Positions 17,288 to 26,200 of a stretch of DNA of 41,707 nt are shown in pieces. The stretch is taken from NCBI GenBank assembly GCA_903842595.1, contig CAIMMO010000220.1, positions 1-41,707 on the forward strand, given 5' to 3'. Below the pieces are notes generated by a model that saw only the letters and a list, made by a program, of their open reading frames with translations, made no database searches and was not told the origin of the DNA. The first letter of the stretch is position 1; each line of letters starts with the position of its first letter. The position numbers were made by a program, and so were the translations under genes. The stretch is from an uncultured Alphaproteobacteria bacterium. GTDB taxonomy: Bacteria > Pseudomonadota > Alphaproteobacteria > Caulobacterales > Hyphomonadaceae.

Positions 17288-18501
17288 CAGAAGCCCTCCT
17301 CATCCTGATCTTCAGCGCGTGGCGCCAGGTCGCCCTTCCGGAAGGGCGAGTATGCCTGCAATTCGTCCAGCCCTTCCTCGACCGCCGCTCGCTCGGAGTC
17401 GAGATAGTGAGCCACCGCGGATCGCAATCCGCTGTGGGCAATCCAGTGGGCGGAGCGGGTAAGCCGGGGCTCGTAGCCGCGGGCGAGCTTGTGATCTCCC
17501 TGGGCGCCGGCTTCGACACAGGCGAGGCCCCGTTCGATGGCGAAGTCGATGGCCTGATAGTAACAAACCTCGAAATGGAGGAAGGGCCGCTCCTGATTGC
17601 GGCCCCAATAGCGCCCGTAGAGCGTGTCCGAGCCAATCATGTTGAGCGCCCCGGCGACTGGCTCACCGTCCTCCATCGCAAGGATCAGCAGGCATTTGTC
17701 GGCCATGCGCTGGTTCAGGACCGAGAAGAAGCGGCGGTTGAGGTAGGGGGAGCCCCATTTGCGGCCGCCTGTGTCCATGTAGAATTCGAAGAAGGCGTCC
17801 CAGTGGGCTTCCGTGAGATCGGCGCCGGTGACGCGGATGATGTCGAGCCCTTCCTGCGCATCGCGGCGTTCGCGGCGAAGCGTCTTTCGTTTGCGAGACG
17901 AAAGCGCGCCGAGGAAGTCATCGAACGTCTTGTAGCCCCGGTTCATCCAGTGGAACTGCTGGTCCTCGCGCAGGAGCAGCCCGGACTGGCCCAGCTTGTG
18001 CCAGGTCGCCTCGTCAAGGAAGTTGAAGTGGGCGGAAGACGCACGGAGTTGCTTTGCGACTTCGACAACGGCGCCGCTCAACGCTTGCTGGATGCTCGCG
18101 GCGTGTTGACCGCCGGCAAGCAGGCGTCGGCCGGTGACGGGGGTGAAGGGGACGGCACAGAGGAGCTTCGGATAGTAGCGACCGCCGGCCCGGTGGAGGG
18201 CGTCTGCCCAGGCGTGATCGAACACGAACTCGCCGCGTGAGTGCATCTTCACATAGACCGGGGCGGCGCCCACGAGGCGGCCAGCGGCGTCGTGTGCGAG
18301 GACATGCCGGGGCGTCCAGCCTGTTTCCGGAGTGGCGCAACCGGAAGATTCAACGGCTTCGAGAAAATCCCAATCGAGGAAGGGGTCGTAGCGTTCGCCT
18401 TGCGGGTTGGCGACGGCATTCCATGAGTCGCGATCAACGTCGGCAAGCCTTTCGGCCACCGACAGGGTTAGATCGATCTGTTCTGCGGAATCGTCGGCCA
18501 A
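17287..18501 (-). CDS. GNAT/FemAB-like acyltransferase (DUF482, peptidoglycan-biosynthesis-related family)
   Basis: This 404-residue protein belongs to the family once called DUF482, with two GNAT-like halves. Recognisable stretches are WNAVANPQGERYDPFLDWDFL near the start, a middle RKRKTLRRERRDA segment, and C-terminal CVEAGAQGDHKLARGYEPRLTRSAHWI. Members are related to FemABX, which add amino acids to peptidoglycan, but no substrate has been shown for this branch. It is coupled to the HIT gene. No signal peptide is seen, so it is probably cytoplasmic. Confidence 0.85.
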   Translation of the reverse strand: MADDSAEQIDLTLSVAERLADVDRDSWNAVANPQGERYDPFLDWDFLEAVESSGCATPETGWTPRHVLAHDAAGRLVGAAPVYVKMHSRGEFVFDHAWADALHRAGGRYYPKLLCAVPFTPVTGRRLLAGGQHAASIQQALSGAVVEVAKQLRASSAHFNFLDEATWHKLGQSGLLLREDQQFHWMNRGYKTFDDFLGALSSRKRKTLRRERRDAQEGLDIIRVTGADLTEAHWDAFFEFYMDTGGRKWGSPYLNRRFFSVLNQRMADKCLLILAMEDGEPVAGALNMIGSDTLYGRYWGRNQERPFLHFEVCYYQAIDFAIERGLACVEAGAQGDHKLARGYEPRLTRSAHWIAHSGLRSAVAHYLDSERAAVEEGLDELQAYSPFRKGDLAPRAEDQDEEGF

Positions 18502-18544
18502 TGGCGCCTCGGGATTGCTTCTCCAGTTGAAGCTGCATCGGCGA

Positions 18545-19282
18545 CTATATCGGGGTTCGCGGCGACAAGGCGAGGGCCGCGAGCTGTGAGGCTGGAAAGC
18601 CCTCGAAAATCGGTGCGGCGCTGTAATCGCGGGCGAGCTGAAGCTCGTCCTGCGTACGGATCGTCCACGTCACCAGCGGCAGTCCGCCAGATGCAGACGC
18701 GACAGGCCCCAGCACGGAGTGGTGCGGGGCGATATAGTCGCAACCGAGCGCGCGAGCGGTGGCGGCCTTGGCGATCAGGTCTTCCTCAACCTGATTGTCG
18801 CCAATGCACAGCAGGCCAATGGGGCGGTCTGACACAAGCCGGCAGAGGCGGGCGACGGTGGGCTCGTCAAAGCTCATTACGGCCATGGGACTGTCCCGAT
18901 CCGCAATAATCTCGGCGACGCGGTCGGCGATTTCTTCCGCGACGCCATCAACCTTGATCTCTATCAGCACCGGCAGGCCGGCCATGACGTCCAGCACGGC
19001 TTCGAGCGTGGGAATGGTGGAGCCATCGGGAAGGGGCCAGCGCGGGAGGTCGGCGACGGCAATGCGTTCGATACGCTCGCGGTGGTTGCACATGCGCTGC
19101 AGGCTAGCGTCGTGGAAGACGAGCGGGCGGCCGTCGAAGCTGAGGCGGACGTCGAGCTCGGCGCCGATCCCTGCTGCAGCGGCGGCGCGCAAAGCGGCAA
19201 TCGAGTTTTCCGGCGTTGAGGCGTCCCAAAGCCCGCGGTGGGCGTAGGTGAAGTCAGCAACATCGAAAAAACGATCGATCAT
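18545..19282 (-). CDS. glycerophosphodiester phosphodiesterase
   Basis: This 245-residue TIM-barrel enzyme hydrolyses glycerophosphodiesters to glycerol 3-phosphate and an alcohol. Catalytic and metal residues are in place: His15-Arg16 (AHRGLWD), Glu42 and Asp44 (ELDVRL) and His57 (FHDASL). No signal peptide is seen, so it acts in the cytoplasm like UgpQ. The start is 8 nt after ridA, in the same unit. A role in phospholipid turnover is inferred from the family. Confidence 0.93.
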   Translation of the reverse strand: MIDRFFDVADFTYAHRGLWDASTPENSIAALRAAAAAGIGAELDVRLSFDGRPLVFHDASLQRMCNHRERIERIAVADLPRWPLPDGSTIPTLEAVLDVMAGLPVLIEIKVDGVAEEIADRVAEIIADRDSPMAVMSFDEPTVARLCRLVSDRPIGLLCIGDNQVEEDLIAKAATARALGCDYIAPHHSVLGPVASASGGLPLVTWTIRTQDELQLARDYSAAPIFEGFPASQLAALALSPRTPI

Positions 19283-19289
19283 GTCAGCG

Positions 19290-19745
19290 TCATGCGAATT
19301 CTACGACGGCGTCGACTTCCACCGCAGCGCCCATCGGCAGGACAGGGCAGGCGACGGCGGCGCGGGCGTGGCGGCCCTTGTCGCCGAAGATCTCGACCAT
19401 CAGGTCCGAGCACCCGTTCACGACCTTCGGGATGTCGGTGAAGTCGCCTGCGGCGTTGACGAAGCCGCCGAGTTTCACGATGCGGGTCACACGCTCAAGG
19501 TCTCCGAGCGCCGATTTCATCTGGGTGATCAGGTTGATAGCGCAAGCGCGCGCGGCCTGCTGGCCCTGTTCGAGCGTCATGTCCTCGCCCAGCCGGCCCT
19601 TGATCAAGCCCTCAGGGGTGATGCTGACCTGGCCTGAGATGAAGAGCAGGTTGCCGGTGATGACGAACGGCACGTAGTTCGCCACGGGAGGACGAGCGTC
19701 AGGCAAGGTGACGCCAGCGGCCTTGAGGCGGTCGGAAACGGACAT
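19290..19745 (-). CDS. RidA/YjgF family protein (enamine/imine deaminase family)
   Basis: At 151 residues this is the longer RidA subfamily with an N-terminal helix (SVSDRLKAAGVTLP). The core has FISGQVS, KLGGFVN and the C-terminal active-site strand ARAAVACPVLPMGAAVEV, where the conserved Arg is retained. Canonical RidA deaminates reactive 2-aminoacrylate formed by PLP enzymes; this subfamily is less well characterised. A hairpin (CCCTC-AAC-GAGGG) overlaps its ribosome site and might limit initiation. The gene is followed 7 nt later by the phosphodiesterase gene. Confidence 0.92.
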   Translation of the reverse strand: MSVSDRLKAAGVTLPDARPPVANYVPFVITGNLLFISGQVSITPEGLIKGRLGEDMTLEQGQQAARACAINLITQMKSALGDLERVTRIVKLGGFVNAAGDFTDIPKVVNGCSDLMVEIFGDKGRHARAAVACPVLPMGAAVEVDAVVEFA

Positions 19746-19793
19746 GGTGGAACTCCCTCGTTGAGGGGTTCTATGGCCAGCCGGGCCGGCTTG

Positions 19794-20045
19794 TCATCCG
19801 TGAAGCGTAGCGGAAAAGCTGGCGGCAATCATCCCTTTCTGCGCCATGGCGTGGATGTGGCGGGGCAGGATGGCGATCCGTTCAGCGAGATCACGCTGCG
19901 CTTCGCGATCAAGCGACCCAACCGTTTTGGCGATGGATTTGCGGCAAGCGGCGGGTTCGAGGGCGCTTTCGGCGCGCGCTATACGAGCGTAAATTGGGAG
20001 TCCTTCGGGTATGGGGCCATCAGGGAAGCAGCGCTTCGGGGCCAT
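19794..20045 (-). CDS. hypothetical 83-residue protein upstream of ridA (uncertain)
   Basis: An open frame of 83 residues on the same strand as ridA ends 48 nt before it and would explain half of a 512-nt gap. The product has a plausible amphipathic helix (residues 36-70, SIAKTVGSLDREAQRDLAERI) and no low-complexity bias. No ribosome site precedes the ATG, and a longer opposite-strand frame overlaps it. I do not recognise a family. Treat as possible. Confidence 0.3.
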   Translation of the reverse strand: MAPKRCFPDGPIPEGLPIYARIARAESALEPAACRKSIAKTVGSLDREAQRDLAERIAILPRHIHAMAQKGMIAASFSATLHG

Positions 20046-20257
20046 AAACGGATTGTAACGGGGTCTGTTCCGAGCAGCGCTCAGTGCGCGCGACAGCTGA
20101 CCTGCATACAGTCTCGCATGACGGTGGGAATACCGCCGAAGGGGCGATGCGTGGCGTTGATCATGCGGACCTCCTCTGCCGCGTTGACTTCAGTAAGGTA
20201 GGGAAGCCACTACCGGGCGCCGATGGAAGAATTCTCATGCCTGATGCGAGCGGGTCG

Positions 20258-21610
20258 TCAGTCCTTGCGGCGTGTTAGCGATATCCGGACGCCGCGGCCT
20301 GTCATCACGGCGTCGGCGCCGAAGCGTTCCCGCGCCTTGTCTGATGCGCGCTCGGCCTTTGCGCGTTTGAGGGATTTCGGGTCGGCAAGATCGAGAGCAT
20401 CGGCCTTGGCGTCGACCAGTTCCGAGATGCCGACGCCGAGAAGCCGATAACGCTCGCCCAAGGCTTCGCGCGACAGCATGGGCTTGGCTGCGCGGAAGAT
20501 TGTCTGCGCGAGCTGGGTCGGTTCGTTGAGCGAGACGCGGCGGGTGAAGCTCTTGAAGTCGTGGGTCTTGAGCTTCAGCGTGACGACGCGGCCTTCGACG
20601 TCGGAATGCTTTGCACGGTCGGCGGTGCGTTGCGAGAGGCGCCAGAGGATGTCCTCAAGCAGTTTCGGGTCGGAGATGTCCTCGTTGAAGGTGGTCTCAG
20701 AGGAGACGCTCTTGCGCTCGCTGGCGGGATCCACTTTGTGCTCGTGACGGCCGAAGGCGCAGTTGTGGAGCCAGAGCCCGGTTTCGCCGTAGCGGAGGGC
20801 CAGCGTCTTGGCGTCGATCTTCTGGATGTCCGCGACCGTGCGGATGCCGTCCGCGTTCAGCTTCTTCTCGAACTGCGCGCCGACGCCGCCGATAATGCGG
20901 ACGGACTTTTCGGCCAGATAGGTGGGCGCCTCGTCGATGGAGAGCGCAAAAAATCCGCGCGGCTTGTCGGCCTCACTTGCGGTTTTGGCGAGGAATTTGT
21001 TACTGGCGAGTCCGACGGATATGGTGAGACCGAGTTCAGTCTCCACCTGCTTCTGCAGCTGCATCAGGCTGATCACGGGAGGTGCATGGTGCAGCGCCTC
21101 GGTGCCCGACAGGTCGAGGTAGGCTTCATCGATCGAGACAGGCTCGACCAGCGGGGTCAGGGTCTGCATCATCTCGCGGATGCGACGGCCTTCCTTAACG
21201 TAAAGGTCCATGCGACCCTTGATGACCACCGCGTTGGGGCAGAGCTTCAGCGCCTTGAACATTGGCATGGCGGAGCGAACACCATAGGTCCGCGCGACAT
21301 AGCAGCAGGTCGAAACCACGCCGCGCTTGCCTCCGCCAACAATAACAGGCTGAGCGATCAGCTCCGGGCGATCGCGTTTCTCGATCGAGGCGTAGAAGGC
21401 GTCGCAATCGATGTGGGCGATACTCAGTTCAAGGAGCTTCGGATGCGAGACGATCCGTACCGATCGGCACCGCGGACAGCGCTGCCCGCCGCCATTCGAC
21501 GCCTGAAGGCAGTCCCGGCAGGCGGTGTTAAAACATTCAGTCGTTCCGGCGACATGTCCGGCCAAGATCCGATTCCAGCTGGAAGTGTTTGTATCGGCAC
21601 CAATTTCCAA
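20258..21610 (-). CDS. dinB: DNA polymerase IV (Y-family) with N-terminal cysteine cluster
   Basis: This 450-residue translesion polymerase copies damaged DNA at the cost of fidelity. Catalytic acids are Asp68 (AHIDCDAFYASIE) and Asp161-Glu162 (SIDEAYLDLSG). The steric-gate and little-finger regions follow, e.g. SVGLASNKFLAKTASEADKP. Residues 31-48 hold CRDC...CPRC, four cysteines that could bind zinc. This extension is absent from E. coli DinB but seen in alphaproteobacterial DinB1-type proteins. It is divergent from divK across 125 nt. I did not find a convincing LexA site (GTTC-N7-GTTC) there, so SOS control is unproven. Confidence 0.94.
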   Translation of the reverse strand: MEIGADTNTSSWNRILAGHVAGTTECFNTACRDCLQASNGGGQRCPRCRSVRIVSHPKLLELSIAHIDCDAFYASIEKRDRPELIAQPVIVGGGKRGVVSTCCYVARTYGVRSAMPMFKALKLCPNAVVIKGRMDLYVKEGRRIREMMQTLTPLVEPVSIDEAYLDLSGTEALHHAPPVISLMQLQKQVETELGLTISVGLASNKFLAKTASEADKPRGFFALSIDEAPTYLAEKSVRIIGGVGAQFEKKLNADGIRTVADIQKIDAKTLALRYGETGLWLHNCAFGRHEHKVDPASERKSVSSETTFNEDISDPKLLEDILWRLSQRTADRAKHSDVEGRVVTLKLKTHDFKSFTRRVSLNEPTQLAQTIFRAAKPMLSREALGERYRLLGVGISELVDAKADALDLADPKSLKRAKAERASDKARERFGADAVMTGRGVRISLTRRKD

Positions 21611-21735
21611 AAACAGTTTGGCTTAACACGCTGTCCCTAGAACTGCAGTTGAAAATCGCCGGTTAACACTCTCAAGTCTATCAAAGACAGGCGTCAGCCG
21701 GGAATCAGCCCGCGCTGTGCCTTTCGTGAGACCTG
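21611..21735. promoter_or_regulatory. divergent dinB/divK promoter region with two TTAAC half-sites
   Basis: This 125-nt region must serve both dinB and divK. It contains TTAAC at 21623-21627 and at 21663-21667, resembling CtrA half-sites. Neither has the paired TTAA-N7-TTAA spacing, so CtrA control is only suggested. The region is AT-richer than its flanks, as expected for promoters. Confidence 0.3.
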
Positions 21736-22179
21736 ATGGCGACGCCCCCCGCCAAGAAAGTCCTCGTCGTTGAAGACAACGAGCTCAACATGAAGCTCTT
21801 CTGCGACCTGTTGGACGCTTTCGGATTTCAGACCGTCGAAAGTCGCGACGGTCTGAAGGCCGTGGATCTTGCGCGCCAGCACAAGCCTGACCTTATCATA
21901 ATGGACATCCAGCTGCCGGAAGTGTCTGGGCTGGACCTGACCCGCTGGATCAAGGACGACACCACGATAAAGGATATTCCCATCATGGCGGTGACCGCGT
22001 TCGCCATGCGCCAGGACGAGCGGCTCGTGCGTGAAGCAGGCTGTGAAGCCTACATGTCGAAGCCGATCCAGATGAGCGCCTTCATCAACGAGGTGAAGAA
22101 GCTCACCGGCCCGCGTGGACCGGGCGGCCAGCCGACGCGCAGCGCGGCGCCGCCTTCGACGCGGAGGTCCTACAGATGA
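21736..22179 (+). CDS. divK: single-domain response regulator DivK
   Basis: This receiver-only regulator of the CtrA cell-cycle pathway is phosphorylated by DivJ and dephosphorylated by PleC in Caulobacter, where it acts through DivL and CckA to lower CtrA activity. The product has 147 residues. Phospho-acceptor Asp57 (IIMDIQLP), the acidic pair VVEDNELN (11-18) and the Lys in YMSKPIQM are intact. A Pro/Arg/Ser-rich tail of about 20 residues follows the domain, longer than in Caulobacter DivK. Identification rests on high similarity and on its position directly before pleD, with a 4-nt overlap. Confidence 0.95.
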   Translation: MATPPAKKVLVVEDNELNMKLFCDLLDAFGFQTVESRDGLKAVDLARQHKPDLIIMDIQLPEVSGLDLTRWIKDDTTIKDIPIMAVTAFAMRQDERLVREAGCEAYMSKPIQMSAFINEVKKLTGPRGPGGQPTRSAAPPSTRRSYR

Positions 22180-23570
22180 GCGCGCGCGTGCTTGTCGTCG
22201 ACGACATCGAGCAGAACAGGAAGCTGCTCTCTGACAAGCTCAAGAACGAATACTTCCACGTCATCACGGCGGTGGACGGGGAGGATGGCGTCGAGAAGGC
22301 GCTGGCCGAGGAGCCGGACGTCATCCTGATGGACATCATGATGCCGAAGCTGAACGGCATCGATGCATGCCGGAAGCTGAAAAACGATCCACGTACCGAG
22401 CATATTCCAATCGTGCTTGTGACGGCTCTGAACGAGCGCGAGGATCGCCTGCGCGGCCTTGGGGCCGGGGCGGACGATTTTCTCACCAAGCCGGTGAGCG
22501 ACCTGCATTTGCTGTCGCGCGTCCGTGCTCTGACCAAGTACAAGATGGTCGCCGATGAGCTGCGCAAGCGCGAAGCCTCTGGAAAGCGCATGGGCGCGGT
22601 CGATATCGTGAATTCGGGCCGCGCCACTGAGCCAGCGCGCATTCTTGTGGTCGACGAGAACGAACGGCAGGCGCGCCGTATTTGCCGCTATCTGGAAGGC
22701 CTGCACCGGCCGATCAGCCATGTCGAGGCGGGCCAGCTCGGCATATCCGGTTCGATGGTCGACCTTATGATCGTGTCACTGTCGAACGAGAAACTGGATG
22801 GCCTGCGGCTTTGCGCATACTTCCGGTCGCTCGAATCCACCAGGGACTTGCCTATCCTCGTGGTCGCGGAACCGGACGACGAGAAGAAGGCGGTGCGAGC
22901 GCTCGATCTCGGCGCCTCGGACATCGTGATCAAGCCGATCGACTCGGAAGAGCTGTGTGCGCGGGTCAAAACGCAGGTGCGCAAGAAGCGGTATCTGGAC
23001 GCGCTGCGGGCGCGGCTTGATCAATCCATGGAGTTGGCGGTCACGGATCAACTCACCGGTCTGCACAATCGCCGCTACATGCGTGTTCAGCTGGAGAGCT
23101 TCCTCAATCGTTCGCTTATGGGTGGCGGTCCCGTGTCGATCCTGCTGTGCGACATCGACCACTTCAAGAGGGTCAACGACATCCACGGCCACGCCGCCGG
23201 CGACGATGTCCTGCGTGAGTTCGGACGCCGGTTGAGCGAGAATATCCGGCCTGCTGATCTTGCCTGCCGTTATGGCGGGGAAGAGTTCGTTGTCATCATG
23301 CCGGACACCAGCCAGGCCCTGGCGCAGGCGGCCGGTGAGCGCTTGCGACAGATCATAAGCGATGAAGGTTTCCGCATCAATCGCGGGGACGAGCTCAGGG
23401 TCACGATGTCGGGGGGCGTTTCCACCGTGGTGCCGGAAGACACGATCGACGTGCTGCTCAAGAGAGCTGACGATGCCCTTTACCGGGCCAAATCAAGCGG
23501 CCGGAACCGTGTCGAGATGGAATTACTTGGCGCAGCCTGGGCCCGACAAACGTCTGATCGGCAGCCTTAA
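22176..23570 (+). CDS. pleD: diguanylate cyclase response regulator PleD
   Basis: It makes cyclic di-GMP to drive the swarmer-to-stalked transition in Caulobacter-type bacteria. The 464-residue product has REC1 (1-120, phospho-acceptor Asp53), an adaptor REC2 (about 155-275) and a GGDEF domain (about 285-455). The active motif is GGEEF (367-371). An RPAD inhibitory site (358-361) precedes it by exactly five residues, so product feedback should work. In REC2 the Asp position reads Ser (IVSLSN), consistent with a dimerisation-only receiver. It overlaps divK by 4 nt, giving one operon that links phosphorylation to c-di-GMP. Confidence 0.96.
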   Translation: MSARVLVVDDIEQNRKLLSDKLKNEYFHVITAVDGEDGVEKALAEEPDVILMDIMMPKLNGIDACRKLKNDPRTEHIPIVLVTALNEREDRLRGLGAGADDFLTKPVSDLHLLSRVRALTKYKMVADELRKREASGKRMGAVDIVNSGRATEPARILVVDENERQARRICRYLEGLHRPISHVEAGQLGISGSMVDLMIVSLSNEKLDGLRLCAYFRSLESTRDLPILVVAEPDDEKKAVRALDLGASDIVIKPIDSEELCARVKTQVRKKRYLDALRARLDQSMELAVTDQLTGLHNRRYMRVQLESFLNRSLMGGGPVSILLCDIDHFKRVNDIHGHAAGDDVLREFGRRLSENIRPADLACRYGGEEFVVIMPDTSQALAQAAGERLRQIISDEGFRINRGDELRVTMSGGVSTVVPEDTIDVLLKRADDALYRAKSSGRNRVEMELLGAAWARQTSDRQP

Positions 23571-23602
23571 CTTTGTTCCGCAATGCGTGCATATAGCGCT
23601 TC

Positions 23603-23824
23603 ATGGACACGTTTACTCCAGGTTCTCTCCCGGGCGAGGCCCGCCTGCGCTACCTCGACAACGATTTCGAGGTGCTGAAGGCTGGCAGGTTCGTCACGTG
23701 CTCAGTGACCAAGCGCAAGATTGCGCTCGAGGACCTGCGTTATTGGAATGTTGACACACAGGAAGCCTACTTCGACTCGGAAACGGCGTTGACGAGATGG
23801 AAGCAGCTAACGGGTCGGGACTAG
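23603..23824 (+). CDS. DUF2093 domain-containing protein
   Basis: This 73-residue protein is a full-length match to DUF2093, a short alphaproteobacterial family: G(E/D)A-LRYLDNDFEVLKAGRFVTCSVT and LEDLRYWNVDTQEAY are its typical core. Function is unknown. It starts 33 nt after pleD and overlaps the next gene by 28 nt, so it is probably translationally coupled to the M23 lipoprotein. A lone Cys at 33 is not enough for metal binding. Confidence 0.88.
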   Translation: MDTFTPGSLPGEARLRYLDNDFEVLKAGRFVTCSVTKRKIALEDLRYWNVDTQEAYFDSETALTRWKQLTGRD

Positions 23825-24771
23825 TTGCTGCACTTTTCGCAGGGCTGCTCGCGGCATGCGCGGGCCCCTCTGCTTCGGCCATTGTCGAGATACCAGTGGT
23901 CCCGTCTTCGCCCGTGATCCCTGTGGCGCCTCTCGAACCGCCAAGGCCGGCGCTGGCCTGTACCGGACCTGCGAAGCAAGGTGGGGCGATCCTGTGTCTG
24001 GCGCTGCCTGGCTCGACGATCACGCTGGATGGCAAGCCTGTCGCGATTGCAGATGCCGGTGGTGCGGCGGTGATCGGTCTGACCAGCACGCAGGCGTCTC
24101 CGGCGAAGATTGTGATGCTTCCTGTCGCGACGGCGGCAACCACGCAGTCTGAGGTGTCGGCTTCGACCGAGGTCGAAGTGCTGCCGCGCAAGGACACGGT
24201 CTCTAAGTTCGAGATGGAGTGCCGCCGCATAGCCCCGCAGTCACCAGAGCAAAAGCGCCACGCCGAGGTGTCGTGGGCTCGCAAGGACAAAGCGATGAAG
24301 GCATTCAACACGCCGCTCGCGCCGGTCGGTTTCGTGAAGCCCGCGGATGGCCCTTATTCGAGCGCCTATGGCGTCACGCGTACCTATGTTCCGAAGACGA
24401 AGGACTGCGAGGGATCGACCAGCGTCCACAACGGCCAGGACATTGCGATCGCCACAGGTACCGAGATCCGCGCGCCGATGGCTGGGACGGTGCTGCTGGC
24501 TGATCCAGACCTCTTCTACGAGGGGGGCGCGGTCTTTGTTGATCTCGGCCGCGGGCTCGTTTCGATCACGATGCATATGAGCCGGATCGACGTTAAGGAT
24601 GGCGAGACTGTTGCACAGGGCCAGGTTCTGGGCCTGTCGGGCGCCACGGGACGGGTCACGGGGCCGCACCTGCACTGGGCGATCAAGTATCGCAACGTTC
24701 TGTCCGACGACCGGGGAACGGACATCTGGCTTGATCCGCTGCTTATGCTGGGCCTCGAGCCGCCGGGCTGA
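23797..24771 (+). CDS. M23 (LytM) family metallopeptidase, predicted lipoprotein
   Basis: It is a predicted peptidoglycan endopeptidase in the periplasm. The 324-residue precursor has a signal segment ending in LLAAC, with lipidation expected at Cys21. A Pro/Ala-rich linker and an N-terminal domain with several cysteines follow, then the LytM domain at about 180-320. Zinc and catalytic residues are all present: His211 and Asp215 (HNGQD), His260, and HLH at 291-293. It should therefore be active, unlike degenerate LytM regulators. The start overlaps DUF2093 by 28 nt. Placement after divK-pleD suggests a cell-cycle or cell-pole link, but that is inference. Confidence 0.92.
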   Translation: MEAANGSGLVAALFAGLLAACAGPSASAIVEIPVVPSSPVIPVAPLEPPRPALACTGPAKQGGAILCLALPGSTITLDGKPVAIADAGGAAVIGLTSTQASPAKIVMLPVATAATTQSEVSASTEVEVLPRKDTVSKFEMECRRIAPQSPEQKRHAEVSWARKDKAMKAFNTPLAPVGFVKPADGPYSSAYGVTRTYVPKTKDCEGSTSVHNGQDIAIATGTEIRAPMAGTVLLADPDLFYEGGAVFVDLGRGLVSITMHMSRIDVKDGETVAQGQVLGLSGATGRVTGPHLHWAIKYRNVLSDDRGTDIWLDPLLMLGLEPPG

Positions 24772-24816
24772 AGCAGCCGGTGGACGGCTGAAGCAACTTC
24801 GCCTAGTTGCCCGGTC

Positions 24817-25599
24817 ATGACCGATTTTCCGCGCCTGCATGCCTTCGAGGGACTCACCAATTTCCGCGATTATGGTGGCTATCGTGCGGGCGACCGGCGG
24901 ATGGTGTCGGGGCGCTTTTTCCGCTCGGCCAACCATGCATTGGCGACGGATGCCGATCTCTCGCGCCTGCGCGATATGGGGATCGCGGCGGTTGTGGACC
25001 TGCGCCGCCCGCAGGAGCGTGAGCGCTCGCCATCACGGCGGTGGCAGGGGTTCGCGGCGCAGGTGATCGAGAACCACGATCATGATGAGGGGGCCGAGAG
25101 CTGGGACGACTTCATGTCGGCATGGGACATGGAGCCCGAATCCTACCAGCAGTTCCTTCTGCGCTATTACGCTGCCGCGCCCCACCTGCCGCGTCTGGTC
25201 GACCTCTTCACCCGCTATTTCGATACGCTCGCGAGCAGCGATGGCGCGCTGGTGGTGCACTGTGCTGCGGGCAAGGATCGCACGGGTCTGGTTGTGGCGC
25301 TGACACACATGCTCGCTGGGGTGCATCGTGACGACATCGTTGCGGACTACATGCTGACCAACACGTCTGGCCGGTTTGAGCAGCATGGCGCCGCGTGGCG
25401 CAACGCCATACTGCAGCAGTTCGGCCGGGCGCCGACGCTGGACACGATGCGCGTGATCATGGGCGTGTCGCCCGAATTTCTTGAGCGCTCTCTGGCGGTG
25501 ATCGACCAGCGCAATGGCGGCGTGGAGGGGTACCTGCGCGACGTGCTCGGCATCGATGCGCGCAAGCGCGAGCTGATCGAGCAGCGGCTGTTCGGCTGA
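24817..25599 (+). CDS. tyrosine/dual-specificity protein phosphatase (Y_phosphatase3-type)
   Basis: This 260-residue enzyme has the P-loop HCAAGKDRTG with nucleophile Cys149 and Arg155. Such CxxGKxR enzymes include tyrosine phosphatases and phosphoinositide phosphatases (LipA/MptpB type). The N-terminal FEGLTNFRDYGGYR and the FRSANHALAT segment are typical. No signal peptide is visible. The target is unknown. It is 45 nt after the M23 gene and may be co-transcribed. Confidence 0.93.
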   Translation: MTDFPRLHAFEGLTNFRDYGGYRAGDRRMVSGRFFRSANHALATDADLSRLRDMGIAAVVDLRRPQERERSPSRRWQGFAAQVIENHDHDEGAESWDDFMSAWDMEPESYQQFLLRYYAAAPHLPRLVDLFTRYFDTLASSDGALVVHCAAGKDRTGLVVALTHMLAGVHRDDIVADYMLTNTSGRFEQHGAAWRNAILQQFGRAPTLDTMRVIMGVSPEFLERSLAVIDQRNGGVEGYLRDVLGIDARKRELIEQRLFG

Positions 25600-26200
25600 G
25601 GGGGCAAGCCTTCGCAATCAGCACGGTGTACACCGCCTGTGATGCTGTTGCTCGGGGTCTCCAGTTCGACGAAGCGCCCGGGGACACCCCACGTGGTTTG
25701 ACGTCTCCACTTGTGGCGCTGCCGGTAGACAAGAGTTTCGCGGATCCCGCGTCCCGGGCAGGCGCTGGACGGCCGCCCGCGCACCGTGGCCCGCATGTCA
25801 TCGGCTTGGCGCCGTTGAGGCTGCCGGCGTGCGGGCCAGCCTGTTCAGGGCCAGTTCCCTCAAAAGCGCCTCGTCTCGTCGGCTTGAGAGGCTCTTCACG
25901 CTCGCCTGCATCTACCCCGCGCCGTGAAACGGTGGTCGTCCGGCCTCCATGCGGGATGGATGCGGGCGGTATCTCACAGCTCCGGTGGTTGGTGCGCACC
26001 CGTCGGGAGCCGGCGGAAATGATCTGTGCAAGGTGTTGAGGCTATTCGGACCGAGGCCAGCAACGCATGTCCAGAATCGGCCGGTTCTGGGTGCCTAGAA
26101 CGGCCGCGAGACTTCCTTGCGGCATGCGAGAAGCGGCACGCATGACGCCCCCGATCGCGTCGCGATCCAGTGAGGATGGAGTGCAGTGAGCTCCTCAGAG
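25600..26200. other. 601-nt stretch without a supported gene
   Basis: Open frames run on both strands (e.g. 25626-26039 + and 25457-25999 -), but none has a start signal or family features; the residue content is shadow-like. On the minus strand the segment from about 26005 down to 25620 looks structured. It opens with GTGCGCACC, contains complementary CTCAAGC/GCTTTTGAG, and ends near the 12-bp palindrome CGGTGTACACCG (25624-25635). On the plus strand 26008-26033 has GAGCCGG and GATCTGTGC separated by 9 nt, both also present in the intron domain V/VI at the window end. Possible readings are a decayed group II intron or other mobile remnant, or an undescribed structured RNA. Confidence 0.35.

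Noticed and set aside
20561..21640. 359-codon plus-strand frame over dinB
   Set aside because: Antisense shadow of dinB, which has complete polymerase motifs.
21611..21735. LexA box for dinB
   Set aside because: No GTTC-N7-GTTC pair was found; only partial resemblance further inside the gene.
25600..26200. RNase P RNA, tmRNA or SRP RNA in the gene-free stretch
   Set aside because: The conserved GAGGAAAGTCC, tmRNA tag and SRP GGAAGCAGCC-type signatures are absent on both strands.
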